DNA from: JAPUDQ01 sp964535835
Lineage (GTDB): Bacteria; Patescibacteriota; Saccharimonadia; Saccharimonadales; Saccharimonadaceae
Reading direction: 5' to 3'
DNA: 24,910 bases
NCBI GenBank assembly: GCA_964535835.1
Contig: CAZHUZ010000011.1
Coordinates: 1-24,910, forward strand
Part shown: positions 1 through 6,694 of the stretch, in pieces
Numbering within the stretch: position 1 is the stretch's first letter
Layout of the letters: every line of letters begins with the position of its first letter
Translations under genes and position numbers: made by a program
Notes under the pieces: model-generated
Seen by the model: only the letters and a program-made list of their open reading frames with translations
Databases searched by the model: none
Told to the model about the DNA's origin: nothing

Positions 1-51
1 CTACTATTGGTATGCACCGATGATCTATCCTCAGGCATAATTTGTATAACC

Positions 52-786
52 ATGAAAGATAGGATCGTATTAGTTACAGGATCCACACAGGCGATTGGGC
101 TCGCAACCGTGCATAGACTATATTCCCTCGGCTCTTCCGTCGTCCTAAACCCTCCAACCGATAAAGACACTTTTATACTTGAGCAATTCGAAGATAAGAA
201 TCGAGTGCGCTTTTTTGCAGCCGATATTTCAGACGAAGTAGCCTTACTTAATTTAAAAGATTTTATCGTTTCCGAGTTCGGAAAGTTGGATTGCCTTGTC
301 GCCAATGCCGGTGTCCTTCCTACACCTGCAGGAATTGATGATATTAGTGACGAAAACATCAGTCGAACTATCGACGTTAATCTTAAGGGTACCTTCAAAT
401 CGCTTAAAATTTTTGGCAGACTCATCCAGGAGACATCGCAAACAGGGTCAATAGTTAACATAACGTCCGTCGACGGAATAATAGGTGAGCCGTACGGTGT
501 AATATACTCGGCTACAAAAGCTGGTATTATTTCTTTCACGAAATCATTCGCTCGAAAGTTTAACGAGCCTCTTGTAAGGGTTAACGCTGTGGCACCTGGT
601 CTTATAGATACGCCGCTCAGTACCAGTACCGGCGAAGACCCAAGCTGGACGACAGACCTCTCTGTGATAAGACGAATCGGCGCTCCCGAAGAAGTTGCAG
701 CCACTATTGTGTTCCTACTAAGCCAAGATGCATCTTTTATAACAGGGCAAGTTCTAGCGGTTGACGGCGGATTTACTCTCAAGTAA
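52..786 (+). CDS. SDR family oxidoreductase
   Basis: A 244-residue short-chain dehydrogenase/reductase, a cytosolic NAD(P)-dependent oxidoreductase of unknown substrate. The Rossmann nucleotide-binding motif is at residues 9-16 (TGSTQAIG). The NAG motif is at 85-87, the catalytic serine is S139 (ITSVDG), and the active-site pair is Y152/K156 (YSATK). A PG motif follows (APGLIDTPL), and the C terminus ends in the usual ITGQ...VDGGF signature, so the fold is complete. An in-frame TTG at 7 would add 15 residues before the Rossmann strand. I chose ATG 52 because beta-1 then starts within a few residues, as in the family, and a possible -10 (CATAAT, 36-41) lies 10 nt upstream. There is no clear Shine-Dalgarno. 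The second glycine of TGxxxGxG is Ala14. The family call is secure; the substrate cannot be told. Confidence 0.9.
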   Translation: MKDRIVLVTGSTQAIGLATVHRLYSLGSSVVLNPPTDKDTFILEQFEDKNRVRFFAADISDEVALLNLKDFIVSEFGKLDCLVANAGVLPTPAGIDDISDENISRTIDVNLKGTFKSLKIFGRLIQETSQTGSIVNITSVDGIIGEPYGVIYSATKAGIISFTKSFARKFNEPLVRVNAVAPGLIDTPLSTSTGEDPSWTTDLSVIRRIGAPEEVAATIVFLLSQDASFITGQVLAVDGGFTLK

Positions 787-894
787 TCACGATAAGGGCT
801 AGACATTCCTCGTCTCCAAAATAGTGTTTTCATTAACAGAGTAAAAAGTTCTATCTTCATCCATGTACCCCTGCCAGATTTGCCGTAATTTTGC

Positions 895-900
895 TACAAT
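895..900 (+). promoter_or_regulatory. Extended -10 box, leaderless start of P-loop kinase gene
   Basis: TGcTACAAT at 892-900 ends 8 nt before the ATG at 909, with no Shine-Dalgarno between. Transcription would start at or 1-2 nt before the start codon. No convincing -35 is visible. Confidence 0.55.
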
Positions 901-908
901 AAATAGAT

Positions 909-1550
909 ATGAAGTCACTTAGTCCGGGAAAGCCGTTGATAATTATGTTGGTAGGTATGCCGGGCGCCGGCAAAAGCTTTTTTGCGCGGCAATTTGCCAA
1001 AGTGTTTGCTGCCCCTCTCGTTAGCTTTGATGAAATCAGACATATTTTGTTTAGTGACCCGCAGTTCACCCGAGATGAAGAGACTATCATTGTACGAGTC
1101 ATGCGGACACAAATCACGCAATTATTAAAGACAGGTGCGACATTTATCGTTGATGGTGGTGTCAATACTCGTATGGCTCGCTATGCGCTTGAACGTCTCG
1201 GCAAAGAATATGACTATGGATGCATGACAATTTGGGTGCAGACAGATAGTGATACGGCTGGATATCGTTCAACAAATCGCAACAAAAAACGGGCCGGTGA
1301 TATACTCAACACATCAATGAGCGATGAACAATTCAACAACCATGCAAAACGTATCAATCCACCTGACGAAAAGGAAACTCACGTTGTGATTAGTGGCAAA
1401 CATACTTTTGCGGCGCAAGCAAAAACAGTGTTACGCAAATTAGTTATTCCGCGCAATCCCGAACACGTATCAGCACCAACACTTCGCCAATCACCAGTTC
1501 AGACCTCTCGAGCTAATACTCCGACATCGCGAGGCAAAATCGGTTCGTGA
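909..1550 (+). CDS. AAA/P-loop kinase (zeta-toxin/AAA_33-like)
   Basis: A 213-residue P-loop protein with a clean Walker A at residues 16-23 (GMPGAGKS) directly after a hydrophobic beta strand. It resembles small ATP-dependent kinases of the AAA_33/zeta-toxin type, which phosphorylate small molecules or RNA ends. The conserved core is roughly residues 8-175. The last 35 residues are Pro/Ser/Thr/Arg-rich and probably disordered. The stop overlaps the start of the next gene by 4 bp (GTGA), so the two are translationally coupled and likely act together. The substrate is unknown. No antitoxin-like partner is visible next to it, which argues against a classic toxin-antitoxin pair. The start at ATG 909 fits the extended -10 box just upstream. 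Confidence 0.78.
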   Translation: MKSLSPGKPLIIMLVGMPGAGKSFFARQFAKVFAAPLVSFDEIRHILFSDPQFTRDEETIIVRVMRTQITQLLKTGATFIVDGGVNTRMARYALERLGKEYDYGCMTIWVQTDSDTAGYRSTNRNKKRAGDILNTSMSDEQFNNHAKRINPPDEKETHVVISGKHTFAAQAKTVLRKLVIPRNPEHVSAPTLRQSPVQTSRANTPTSRGKIGS

Positions 1551-2242
1551 GTGAGCTCATTGATCATGAATTTGGTGCAATACCGATCAAACGCGTATCA
1601 AACGCTCGTTACGTCCGGTTACGCCTGACGCCACAAGGGACTATAGTCGCGACATTGCCTCGTCTTGGCACGATATCCATGGTTAAAAAATTACTTGAGT
1701 CGTCGCGACCAGCGCTTAGAAAAGCTATCGCCGTAAATGAGCAGTCAAAACCACCTCATTATCGTGACGGAGCACGTGTTGGCGCATCACATACCATCAT
1801 CGTGTCATACGGAGATCGTGCCAGTGCGCGAGCGCAGGGTCAACATATACTATGGACAGTGTCGCGCAATCGTTCGCCGGATGACCCCACACAACAAGAC
1901 GTTGTCAGAGCTGCAGTACGTAAGGCATTGGATCGAGAAGCAAAAGCCTATCTACCGCGCCGTCTTCGCTATTTAGCTGATCAATATGGCATGCACTATA
2001 CAAATGTAAGATATAGTAATGCCAAAGGCCGATGGGGGAGTTGCAGTAGCAGAGGAGTTATCAGCCTCAATGTCGCACTTATGAACTTGCCGATGGAGTT
2101 GATCGACTACGTCCTCATCCATGAGCTGTCACATACACTCCATCTCAACCACTCACCAGCATTTTGGTCATCGGTCGAACAATGCTATCCTGACTACAAA
2201 GTAGCTCGCAAACAACTCAAGTCATACAGCCCCTACCTCTAA
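1547..2242 (+). CDS. YgjP-like (DUF45) metal-dependent hydrolase
   Basis: A 231-residue SprT/YgjP-type zincin. The zinc-protease motif HELSH is at residues 192-196 with a probable third ligand H202 in the family signature HLNHSPAFW. It is preceded by the hallmark WGSCSS segment (about residues 162-167). The N-terminal half is the beta-rich YgjP/DUF45 region. Length and motif spacing match the family. The GTG start at 1547 overlaps the upstream kinase stop by 4 bp, so re-initiation rather than an independent ribosome-binding site is likely. YgjP homologues are generally uncharacterised, so the substrate cannot be stated. All expected catalytic residues are present. Confidence 0.88.
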   Translation: MSELIDHEFGAIPIKRVSNARYVRLRLTPQGTIVATLPRLGTISMVKKLLESSRPALRKAIAVNEQSKPPHYRDGARVGASHTIIVSYGDRASARAQGQHILWTVSRNRSPDDPTQQDVVRAAVRKALDREAKAYLPRRLRYLADQYGMHYTNVRYSNAKGRWGSCSSRGVISLNVALMNLPMELIDYVLIHELSHTLHLNHSPAFWSSVEQCYPDYKVARKQLKSYSPYL

Positions 2243-2246
2243 AGCT

Positions 2247-2274
2247 ATTTACCATTTACGATTTACCATTTACT
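2247..2274 (+). repeat. Four-copy heptanucleotide array (ATTTACN)x4
   Basis: Four head-to-tail 7-mers, ATTTACC, ATTTACG, ATTTACC and ATTTACT, sit between the YgjP gene and the histidine kinase start. A near-identical (RTTTACY)x4 array lies before rplK at 6640-6667. Confidence 0.8.
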
Positions 2275-2286
2275 ATAAGAAGCAGT

Positions 2287-3933
2287 ATGGGTGGTAAATC
2301 GTCTGAGGGACGCGATAAATATTCCTTGCTCATTGCGGCAACGATCCGGCGTGTAGCTGCTTTTTTAGCGTTATTTGTCACATTTTATGCAATCGCAGCA
2401 GATTTTGGTTGGGTAGTTGTATCACCACTTTATAGTGCTAACAATTCGTTGATACTATCCAGTCTCACCATTGCAATTGCTATATGGATCTATTTTCACC
2501 GTCGATCGACCAGTAATCATTCTATGCAGCTCGCATTGGTTCCATTTCATATCCTCGGTATAGCTATGCCGATTTTTATCACCGGATACATGAGCCCACT
2601 CACTGTATTGTGGTCTATATTGATAGCGCTCTCATATATATTAGTATCGCGTATCATGATGATATACAGCACCTTGATGCTAATAGCTGTCATGATGATG
2701 AGTTTAGCATCGGCATCGTATTTGTCGTGGCAAATGATCATATCGCACATGGTCTTCACGATGATAATAATTGTCATGGGCTGGTTTATATCGTCCTTGC
2801 AAACTATAAACAGTGCAGAGCATAATGATTTTGTCAAAGAAAAGGCAGAACGTTCATCACAGCAAAATCAGCTGATGACACTTATAAATAGTGTCAATGA
2901 GGCAATTATCAGTATAAATGCCCATGGCACCGTACAATTGTACAATGCTGCAACACTAAATCTCCTTGATACAAATGAAAGTTTGAGTGGCAAAAAGCTT
3001 GACGAAGTGCTCAGTACGTATAGCGAAACTGGTGAGCCAATAAAACTTTTTAATGAACTAAAGAATAGTGCTCCCAGTATCACCCGCCAGGATCTCGAGC
3101 TACGTTTCGCTGATGGCGAAACAATGAGTCTCGATATCAGCAGCTCACGTATACGTGGCATGGATAACGAAACACAGGGGTATATATTGGTTATCCGCGA
3201 CATAACCCGCTCTAAAAGTTTCGATGAAGAACGCGATGAATTCATATCAGTTGTCTCACACGAATTACGTACGCCAGTTACTATCACAGAGGGGACAATC
3301 TCAAACTCTATCATGTTGATTGAAAAAGGCGCAGCACCATCGGTAGTGGCTCAGGCGCTTTCCTCCGCACATGAACAGACATTGTATTTGGCGCGCATGA
3401 TAAATGATCTCAGCACATTATCGCGTGCCGAACGTGGCGTGGGAGCAGAAAAAGAGTCGATTGATGTCACTGATTTGATGCACCAGCTCTACAATGAGTA
3501 TCACAAAAAAGCATCAGAGAAAAAACTTCACCTTAATCTAGATATTTCTCCAACTCTTGGCACGGTGGAGGCAAGCCGCCTCTATCTCGAGGAAGTTCTC
3601 CAAAACTTTTTGACCAATGCCATCAAATACACCCAGAAAGGAACGATAACCCTCACTGCACGGCGCCAAAAAGGAACAATTGTATTTGCAGTTACTGATA
3701 CTGGCATCGGTATCAGTAAACACGAGCAGAAAAAAGTATTTGAAAAGTTTTATCGTGCCGAAGATTATCGTACTCGTGAAACCAATGGTACCGGCTTGGG
3801 GCTGTATGTCGTCAAAAAGCTTGCTGACAAGATGGGTATATCGATTGATTTGAGTAGTCGGCTAAATCATGGATCAACTTTCTCATTTAGTTTACCTAGT
3901 GTTGTAGTTGACAAATCGTCATCAAAAAAGTAG
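2287..3933 (+). CDS. Membrane-bound PAS sensor histidine kinase
   Basis: A 548-residue two-component sensor. Residues 15-180 hold about six hydrophobic helices with short loops, so sensing is probably within the membrane. A PAS-like domain follows (about 195-305), ending in a typical VIRDITRSK exit. The HisKA dimerisation helix has phospho-acceptor H325 (SHELRTP). The HATPase domain has N box N444 (NFLTNAIKY), G1 box D471-x-G (DTGIG) and G2 box 501-506 (GTGLGL), so it should be an active kinase. No response regulator lies next to it, so it is an orphan in this window. The ATG is 12 nt after the heptamer array. A TATAAG-like box about 7 nt upstream makes a leaderless start possible. A strong intrinsic terminator follows. 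Confidence 0.95.
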   Translation: MGGKSSEGRDKYSLLIAATIRRVAAFLALFVTFYAIAADFGWVVVSPLYSANNSLILSSLTIAIAIWIYFHRRSTSNHSMQLALVPFHILGIAMPIFITGYMSPLTVLWSILIALSYILVSRIMMIYSTLMLIAVMMMSLASASYLSWQMIISHMVFTMIIIVMGWFISSLQTINSAEHNDFVKEKAERSSQQNQLMTLINSVNEAIISINAHGTVQLYNAATLNLLDTNESLSGKKLDEVLSTYSETGEPIKLFNELKNSAPSITRQDLELRFADGETMSLDISSSRIRGMDNETQGYILVIRDITRSKSFDEERDEFISVVSHELRTPVTITEGTISNSIMLIEKGAAPSVVAQALSSAHEQTLYLARMINDLSTLSRAERGVGAEKESIDVTDLMHQLYNEYHKKASEKKLHLNLDISPTLGTVEASRLYLEEVLQNFLTNAIKYTQKGTITLTARRQKGTIVFAVTDTGIGISKHEQKKVFEKFYRAEDYRTRETNGTGLGLYVVKKLADKMGISIDLSSRLNHGSTFSFSLPSVVVDKSSSKK

Positions 3934-3947
3934 TATTGACTTGACGG

Positions 3948-3968
3948 GACTGCTAAGCAGTCTTTTTT
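3948..3968 (+). terminator. Intrinsic terminator after histidine kinase
   Basis: GACTGC, loop TAA, GCAGTC, followed by six T. It separates the kinase gene from secE. Confidence 0.85.
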
Positions 3969-3992
3969 AGTGCAAAGTTTTTAGGAGGTTAC

Positions 3993-4349
3993 ATGGCTGA
4001 CAAAAAAACGACGAGATCATCTCGTACGAGCAAGACAAAATCAAAAGCGGTCACGAAGAAACCAACATCACCTGCAAAAAGTGTTGCAGTCGTTGCCTCT
4101 CCTACGCCCAAAAAACGCCTCGATATACGTACATTCCGCATTCCGCGTTTTCGTCGTACGAAACGTCCAGATGAAAAAAGTGGGTATTTTACTGGCGCGT
4201 GGCGCGAATTACGCCAAGTACGATGGCCAAATCGTCCAGCTACGTGGAGCCTGACCCTTGCAGTTATACTATTCTCTCTATTTTTTGCCGCACTCATCCT
4301 CAGTCTTGACTATCTATTTAACGAATTATTCAGAAAGGTACTTCTCTAA
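3993..4349 (+). CDS. secE: Preprotein translocase subunit SecE
   Basis: A 118-residue SecE, the small essential subunit of the SecYEG protein-export channel. The signature amphipathic segment is WRELRQVRWPNR (about residues 70-81), followed by a single C-terminal transmembrane helix (about 86-108). The N-terminal 60 residues are a Lys/Arg/Thr/Ser-rich extension with no predicted fold, longer than in many single-helix SecE proteins. The ATG is preceded by a strong Shine-Dalgarno (TAGGAGGT, 3972-3979). The stop overlaps the nusG start by one base (TAATG), the classic secE-nusG arrangement, so the pair is co-translated. Confidence 0.95.
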   Translation: MADKKTTRSSRTSKTKSKAVTKKPTSPAKSVAVVASPTPKKRLDIRTFRIPRFRRTKRPDEKSGYFTGAWRELRQVRWPNRPATWSLTLAVILFSLFFAALILSLDYLFNELFRKVLL

Positions 4350-4897
4350 TGTCAGCAAAACAACGATATGACTCTACTCGTGCATGGTACGCCATACACA
4401 CCTATAGTGGGTACGAAGAAAAAGTAGCCGAGAGTATTCAGCAACGTGTCGAATCAGTAGATATGGCTGATAAAATATTTGGTGTATTAGTTCCAAAAGA
4501 AAAGCAAATTGAGATCAAAAACGGCAAACGCAAAATCGTCGAAAAAAAGATCTTCCAGGGCTATGTATTAGTCGAGATGAAGATGACCGAAGATGCGTGG
4601 TTTATTGTACGAAATACTCCTGGTGTAACGGGATTTGTTGGCACCGGCACCGATCCTACCCCGGTCAGCGATGCTGAGATAGCAAAGATCAAAAAACGTA
4701 TGGGCGTCGAGGATCCAAAACACCATATCGACTACCAGATCGGTGAAGTCGTCAATATTACAGACGGTCCATTCAAGGGATTTGATGGCGCAATCAACGA
4801 GATTGATACGCAAAAAGGTAAGATCAAAGTACTTGTAAGTATGTTTGGCCGCGAGACACCGGTTGAATTAGATGCCCTACAGGTCAAGAAAGTCTAA
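4349..4897 (+). CDS. nusG: Transcription termination/antitermination factor NusG
   Basis: A 182-residue NusG that binds RNA polymerase and modulates pausing, Rho termination and transcription-translation coupling. The NGN domain spans about residues 10-122 (WYAIHTYSGYEEKV, GYVLVEM, RNTPGVTGFVG), and the C-terminal KOW domain about 130-180 (GEVVNITDGPFKGFDG). Length and order are normal. Its start overlaps the secE stop. In most bacteria rplK follows directly; here a 1.8 kb block of unrelated small genes intervenes, and no clear terminator lies after the nusG stop. Confidence 0.97.
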   Translation: MSAKQRYDSTRAWYAIHTYSGYEEKVAESIQQRVESVDMADKIFGVLVPKEKQIEIKNGKRKIVEKKIFQGYVLVEMKMTEDAWFIVRNTPGVTGFVGTGTDPTPVSDAEIAKIKKRMGVEDPKHHIDYQIGEVVNITDGPFKGFDGAINEIDTQKGKIKVLVSMFGRETPVELDALQVKKV

Positions 4898-4931
4898 TAG
4901 TTCGCCGAAAATAGATTTATAGTATGGTTTA

Positions 4932-4940
4932 TGATATAAT
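4932..4940 (+). promoter_or_regulatory. Extended -10 promoter of the 30-residue Cys-rich gene
   Basis: TGaTATAAT at 4932-4940 is a perfect extended -10 box. The -35 (TAGATT at 4912-4917, 17 bp spacer) is weak. About 30 nt of leader precede a strong Shine-Dalgarno (GAGGAGG, 4969-4975). Confidence 0.65.
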
Positions 4941-4980
4941 ATAACTGTTCTATTGGGGTACAACAAGAGAGGAGGTCGCC

Positions 4981-5073
4981 ATGAGGCGAATCATCCAACT
5001 ACTTCGCTCAAACTGCGACTGCAACTGCAGTGGATGCTCGCAGGGCTACCACTGCCGTCGCTGCGGCGGCTGA
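4981..5073 (+). CDS. 30-residue cysteine-rich peptide
   Basis: A short gene of ATG plus 29 codons ending in TGA. It is supported by an extended -10 box, a strong Shine-Dalgarno (GAGGAGG) five bases before the ATG, and a 10-bp hairpin 20 nt after the stop. The product has a short basic/hydrophobic start (MRRIIQLLRS), then six cysteines at residues 12, 14, 16, 19, 25 and 28 in the pattern CxCxCxxC-x5-CxxC, ending in Gly-Gly. The first cysteines come from a RACTGC hexanucleotide repeat. It could be a tiny metal-binding (metallothionein-like) protein or a precursor peptide; nothing nearby is a recognisable modifying enzyme. The start codon lies in the loop of a 5-bp hairpin (TCGCC 4976-4980 with GGCGA 4985-4989), which may control translation. 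I know no family for it. Confidence 0.6.
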   Translation: MRRIIQLLRSNCDCNCSGCSQGYHCRRCGG

Positions 5074-5093
5074 GGCAAGCAATCCCTCATTAG

Positions 5094-5124
5094 AATTGGC
5101 CGCGTCAACCAGATGCGGCCAATT
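5094..5124 (+). terminator. Perfect 10-bp hairpin, probable terminator
   Basis: AATTGGCCGC (5094-5103) and GCGGCCAATT (5115-5124) pair perfectly around an 11-nt loop, followed by TTCATATTTT on the plus strand. It lies between the convergent 30-residue gene and the 199-residue minus-strand gene. The T-tract is poor on the minus side. Confidence 0.6.
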
Positions 5125-5168
5125 TCATATTTTAAGACTTCAGGTAATCATACCCATTATGGTGTGGA

Positions 5169-5768
5169 TCAATAATAATCAGCAAATTGCCTTTCAAATT
5201 GACAAAGATATGTCTTATAGTACTCAGGGCAGTCATCACAGGTATCGATAAATGCCGTGGCTTTTGTGTGTGCAACCATATAAGCTGTGATGGGGTCGAC
5301 CATGAAGTCAACTGTTGTAAAATCACATGACATTACAGGATCCATTAAAAAGTATCTCATAGCACGTAATGGACACGTGGTACTGTTGCTACATGTCATA
5401 TCTTGTGAAGATATAGGATCATCTAAGCATGCGTTGTTGTGATATGATTTTGCTAGATCGTAGACCCATAATGATGCATCTTTGTATGTTTCATATATAT
5501 TGTCAACAGGTTTAGTGGACTCTAGCACTCCCCCTAAAGATATAAATGGTAGTAACAATAGTGCTTCTAATACTTCGCGTGAATCAGTGTCAACTAACAG
5601 TTCATTGAGGGTTGTTTGCGTCGGTGATACACCGGTCGTTTCAACATATAGTCGATCTATAGCCGTAATCAAACCCGCGGTTTGGTGTCCGGCATAATGG
5701 AGATCATTATAATATCGCACTATTGGATCAAGACCCGACGGGATTGGTTCAAATTCTTGTTGAGCCAT
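5169..5768 (-). CDS. Hypothetical protein with Cys-rich C-terminal half
   Basis: A 199-residue protein I do not recognise. Residues 1-100 look helical and cysteine-free. The C-terminal half has seven cysteines (ACLD, MTCSN, TTCPL, MSCD, DTCDDC, YLC), which suggests a metal site or disulfides; no signal peptide is visible. The start at 5768 is supported by an extended -10 box (TGtTATAAT, 5787-5779) ending 10 nt upstream with no Shine-Dalgarno, implying a leaderless or nearly leaderless mRNA. It is convergent with the 30-residue Cys-rich gene and shares the intervening hairpin. It lies in the unusual insertion between nusG and rplK. Coding is likely given length and promoter; function is unknown. 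Confidence 0.75.
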   Translation of the reverse strand: MAQQEFEPIPSGLDPIVRYYNDLHYAGHQTAGLITAIDRLYVETTGVSPTQTTLNELLVDTDSREVLEALLLLPFISLGGVLESTKPVDNIYETYKDASLWVYDLAKSYHNNACLDDPISSQDMTCSNSTTCPLRAMRYFLMDPVMSCDFTTVDFMVDPITAYMVAHTKATAFIDTCDDCPEYYKTYLCQFERQFADYY

Positions 5769-5770
5769 AC

Positions 5771-5789
5771 TATGTTAAATTATAACATA
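5771..5789 (-). promoter_or_regulatory. Promoter overlapped by a 7-bp inverted repeat (possible operator)
   Basis: TATGTTA (5771-5777) and TAACATA (5783-5789) form a perfect inverted repeat with a 5-nt spacer. On the minus strand the same bases contain the extended -10 box TGtTATAAT. A dimeric repressor bound here would block the promoter of the 199-residue gene. Confidence 0.5.
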
Positions 5790-5862
5790 CGATGATTGAC
5801 CATATAAAATTTTCATTTTCTAATATACAATACCTGCAAAGCATGAGTAGCAAAACAACGAA

Positions 5863-5884
5863 ACACCCTCACTGAGGAGGGTGT
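5863..5884 (-). terminator. Intrinsic terminator of the zinc-ribbon gene
   Basis: ACACCCTC (5863-5870) pairs with GAGGGTGT (5877-5884). On the minus strand it is followed by TTTCGTTGTTTT. It lies about 27 nt past the stop of the small gene ending at 5911. Confidence 0.7.
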
Positions 5885-5910
5885 CCTTTGCGAGAGATGA
5901 GCTGGGGGTG

Positions 5911-6060
5911 TTAGCGCTTATTACGGCGCGTCATGTCATCGAGCATGCGTTTTGCTGCTTGACGATTTCGGTCTCCAGTCGGTGTACCGACACAATTGCA
6001 ATCTTTGACCGACCAACCGCATTTCGGGCAACTGCCTGGTCGAACTTGCTTTGGCAACAT
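5911..6060 (-). CDS. 49-residue zinc-ribbon-like protein
   Basis: A short minus-strand gene with a strong Shine-Dalgarno (AGGAGG, 6074-6069). Three consecutive ATG codons sit at 6066, 6063 and 6060; the last gives the best 8-nt spacing, the earlier ones would add one or two Met. The product has CPKCGW near its start and DCNC seven residues later, a four-cysteine arrangement typical of a single zinc ribbon. A basic helical tail rich in Arg/Lys (RNRQAAKRM...TRRNKR) could bind nucleic acid. An intrinsic terminator follows and a divergent promoter region precedes it, so it is an independent gene. The DCNC element echoes NCDCNC in the peptide at 4981. The partner and role are unknown. Confidence 0.72.
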   Translation of the reverse strand: MLPKQVRPGSCPKCGWSVKDCNCVGTPTGDRNRQAAKRMLDDMTRRNKR

Positions 6061-6084
6061 CATCATCACCTCCTAACTAATGAC

Positions 6085-6149
6085 ACGATACCATATACTA
6101 TCTATTTATAAAAATATGTTTTATGAATAATATATAAATATGGTATAGT
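6085..6149. promoter_or_regulatory. Divergent promoter pair in a 9-bp inverted repeat
   Basis: ATACCATAT (6088-6096) and ATATGGTAT (6138-6146) are perfect inverted copies. Each carries an outward-facing extended -10 box: TGgTATAGT (6141-6149) towards the 112-residue gene, and TGgTATCGT (6093-6085) towards the zinc-ribbon gene. The 41 bp between them are almost all A/T. The symmetry suggests coordinate control of both genes. Confidence 0.6.
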
Positions 6150-6182
6150 ACAGGCAAAGTAGTCGAGTAGAAAGTTGGAGTT

Positions 6183-6521
6183 ATGAGTGAGCAAGATACA
6201 TACGGTCCCGAGGGTCTTTATGACCACCCTGATGTCGTCATAGGTGATATGGTTGATGCTGAAGAGATCGCTGAACGTAAGCTTCCTGATGCGATTGAAG
6301 ATATCGAGGCACTGGCAACATTATTACGCCTAGCTAATGAATCATTACACTCAGGAGAAAAAATTGATCGTGAGCTCATAGAATCATTGCGTGAACTGTT
6401 CGAAAAATATAGCAAAGAAGGCAAGTATATTTGTAATGCGCTCCAGCGAGTATCTGAGTTGTACCCCGCTGCGATGCTTGCTGCGGAGATATTAGACGAA
6501 CAAGATAGCCCTTCTTGCTAA
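6183..6521 (+). CDS. Acidic helical hypothetical protein, 112 aa
   Basis: A 112-residue acidic protein that I do not recognise. Residues 1-30 are Asp/Glu/Pro-rich and probably unstructured. Residues 31-105 look like two or three amphipathic helices (LATLLRLANESLH, ELIESLRELFEKY, MLAAEILDEQ). It has two cysteines, one at the extreme C terminus (PSC). GGAG at 6175-6178 sits just before the ATG, and the extended -10 box lies 33 nt upstream, so start and promoter agree. It is divergent from the zinc-ribbon gene and is the last gene before the rplK promoter. Confidence 0.78.
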   Translation: MSEQDTYGPEGLYDHPDVVIGDMVDAEEIAERKLPDAIEDIEALATLLRLANESLHSGEKIDRELIESLRELFEKYSKEGKYICNALQRVSELYPAAMLAAEILDEQDSPSC

Positions 6522-6525
6522 TCTC

Positions 6526-6554
6526 TAGACTTTTTCGATCTAATTTGCTATAAT
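6526..6554 (+). promoter_or_regulatory. rplK-rplA promoter
   Basis: TAGACT (6526-6531, 4 of 6 to the -35 consensus), 17-bp spacer, perfect TATAAT (6549-6554) with an extended TGc. This gives a leader of about 135 nt that contains a 12-bp palindrome (GCGACATGTCGC, 6574-6585) and the heptamer arrays. Confidence 0.75.
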
Positions 6555-6585
6555 TACCACTGTTACGCACGTGGCGACATGTCGC

Positions 6586-6667
6586 AGTAAATAGTAATTA
6601 GTAAATAGTAATTAGTCCGCTTCAAACTAATTCAAAAATATTTACCATTTACTGTTTACCGTTTACT
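6586..6667 (+). repeat. Facing heptanucleotide arrays in the rplK leader
   Basis: The left arm 6586-6613 is a 14-bp unit repeated exactly twice (AGTAAATAGTAATT), which reads as four 7-mers. The right arm 6640-6667 is ATTTACC, ATTTACT, GTTTACC, GTTTACT. The arms are imperfectly complementary, and between them AATTAGT (6610-6616) pairs with ACTAATT (6626-6632). The leader RNA could fold into one long A/U-rich hairpin. Confidence 0.75.
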
Positions 6668-6694
6668 ACTTATTAAGTTTCGGAGAAACGTACA

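Noticed and set aside
909..1550. Zeta-toxin of a toxin-antitoxin pair
   Set aside because: The neighbour is a YgjP-type protease, not an antitoxin, and the P-loop protein lacks identifiable toxin-specific residues.
4981..5073. RiPP precursor of a known class
   Set aside because: No radical SAM, LanB/LanM or YcaO-like gene lies nearby, so there is no support beyond the Cys pattern.
5030..5251. Plus-strand 73-residue frame over the 30-residue gene
   Set aside because: It crosses the terminator hairpin, has no ribosome-binding site and overlaps the better-supported short frame.
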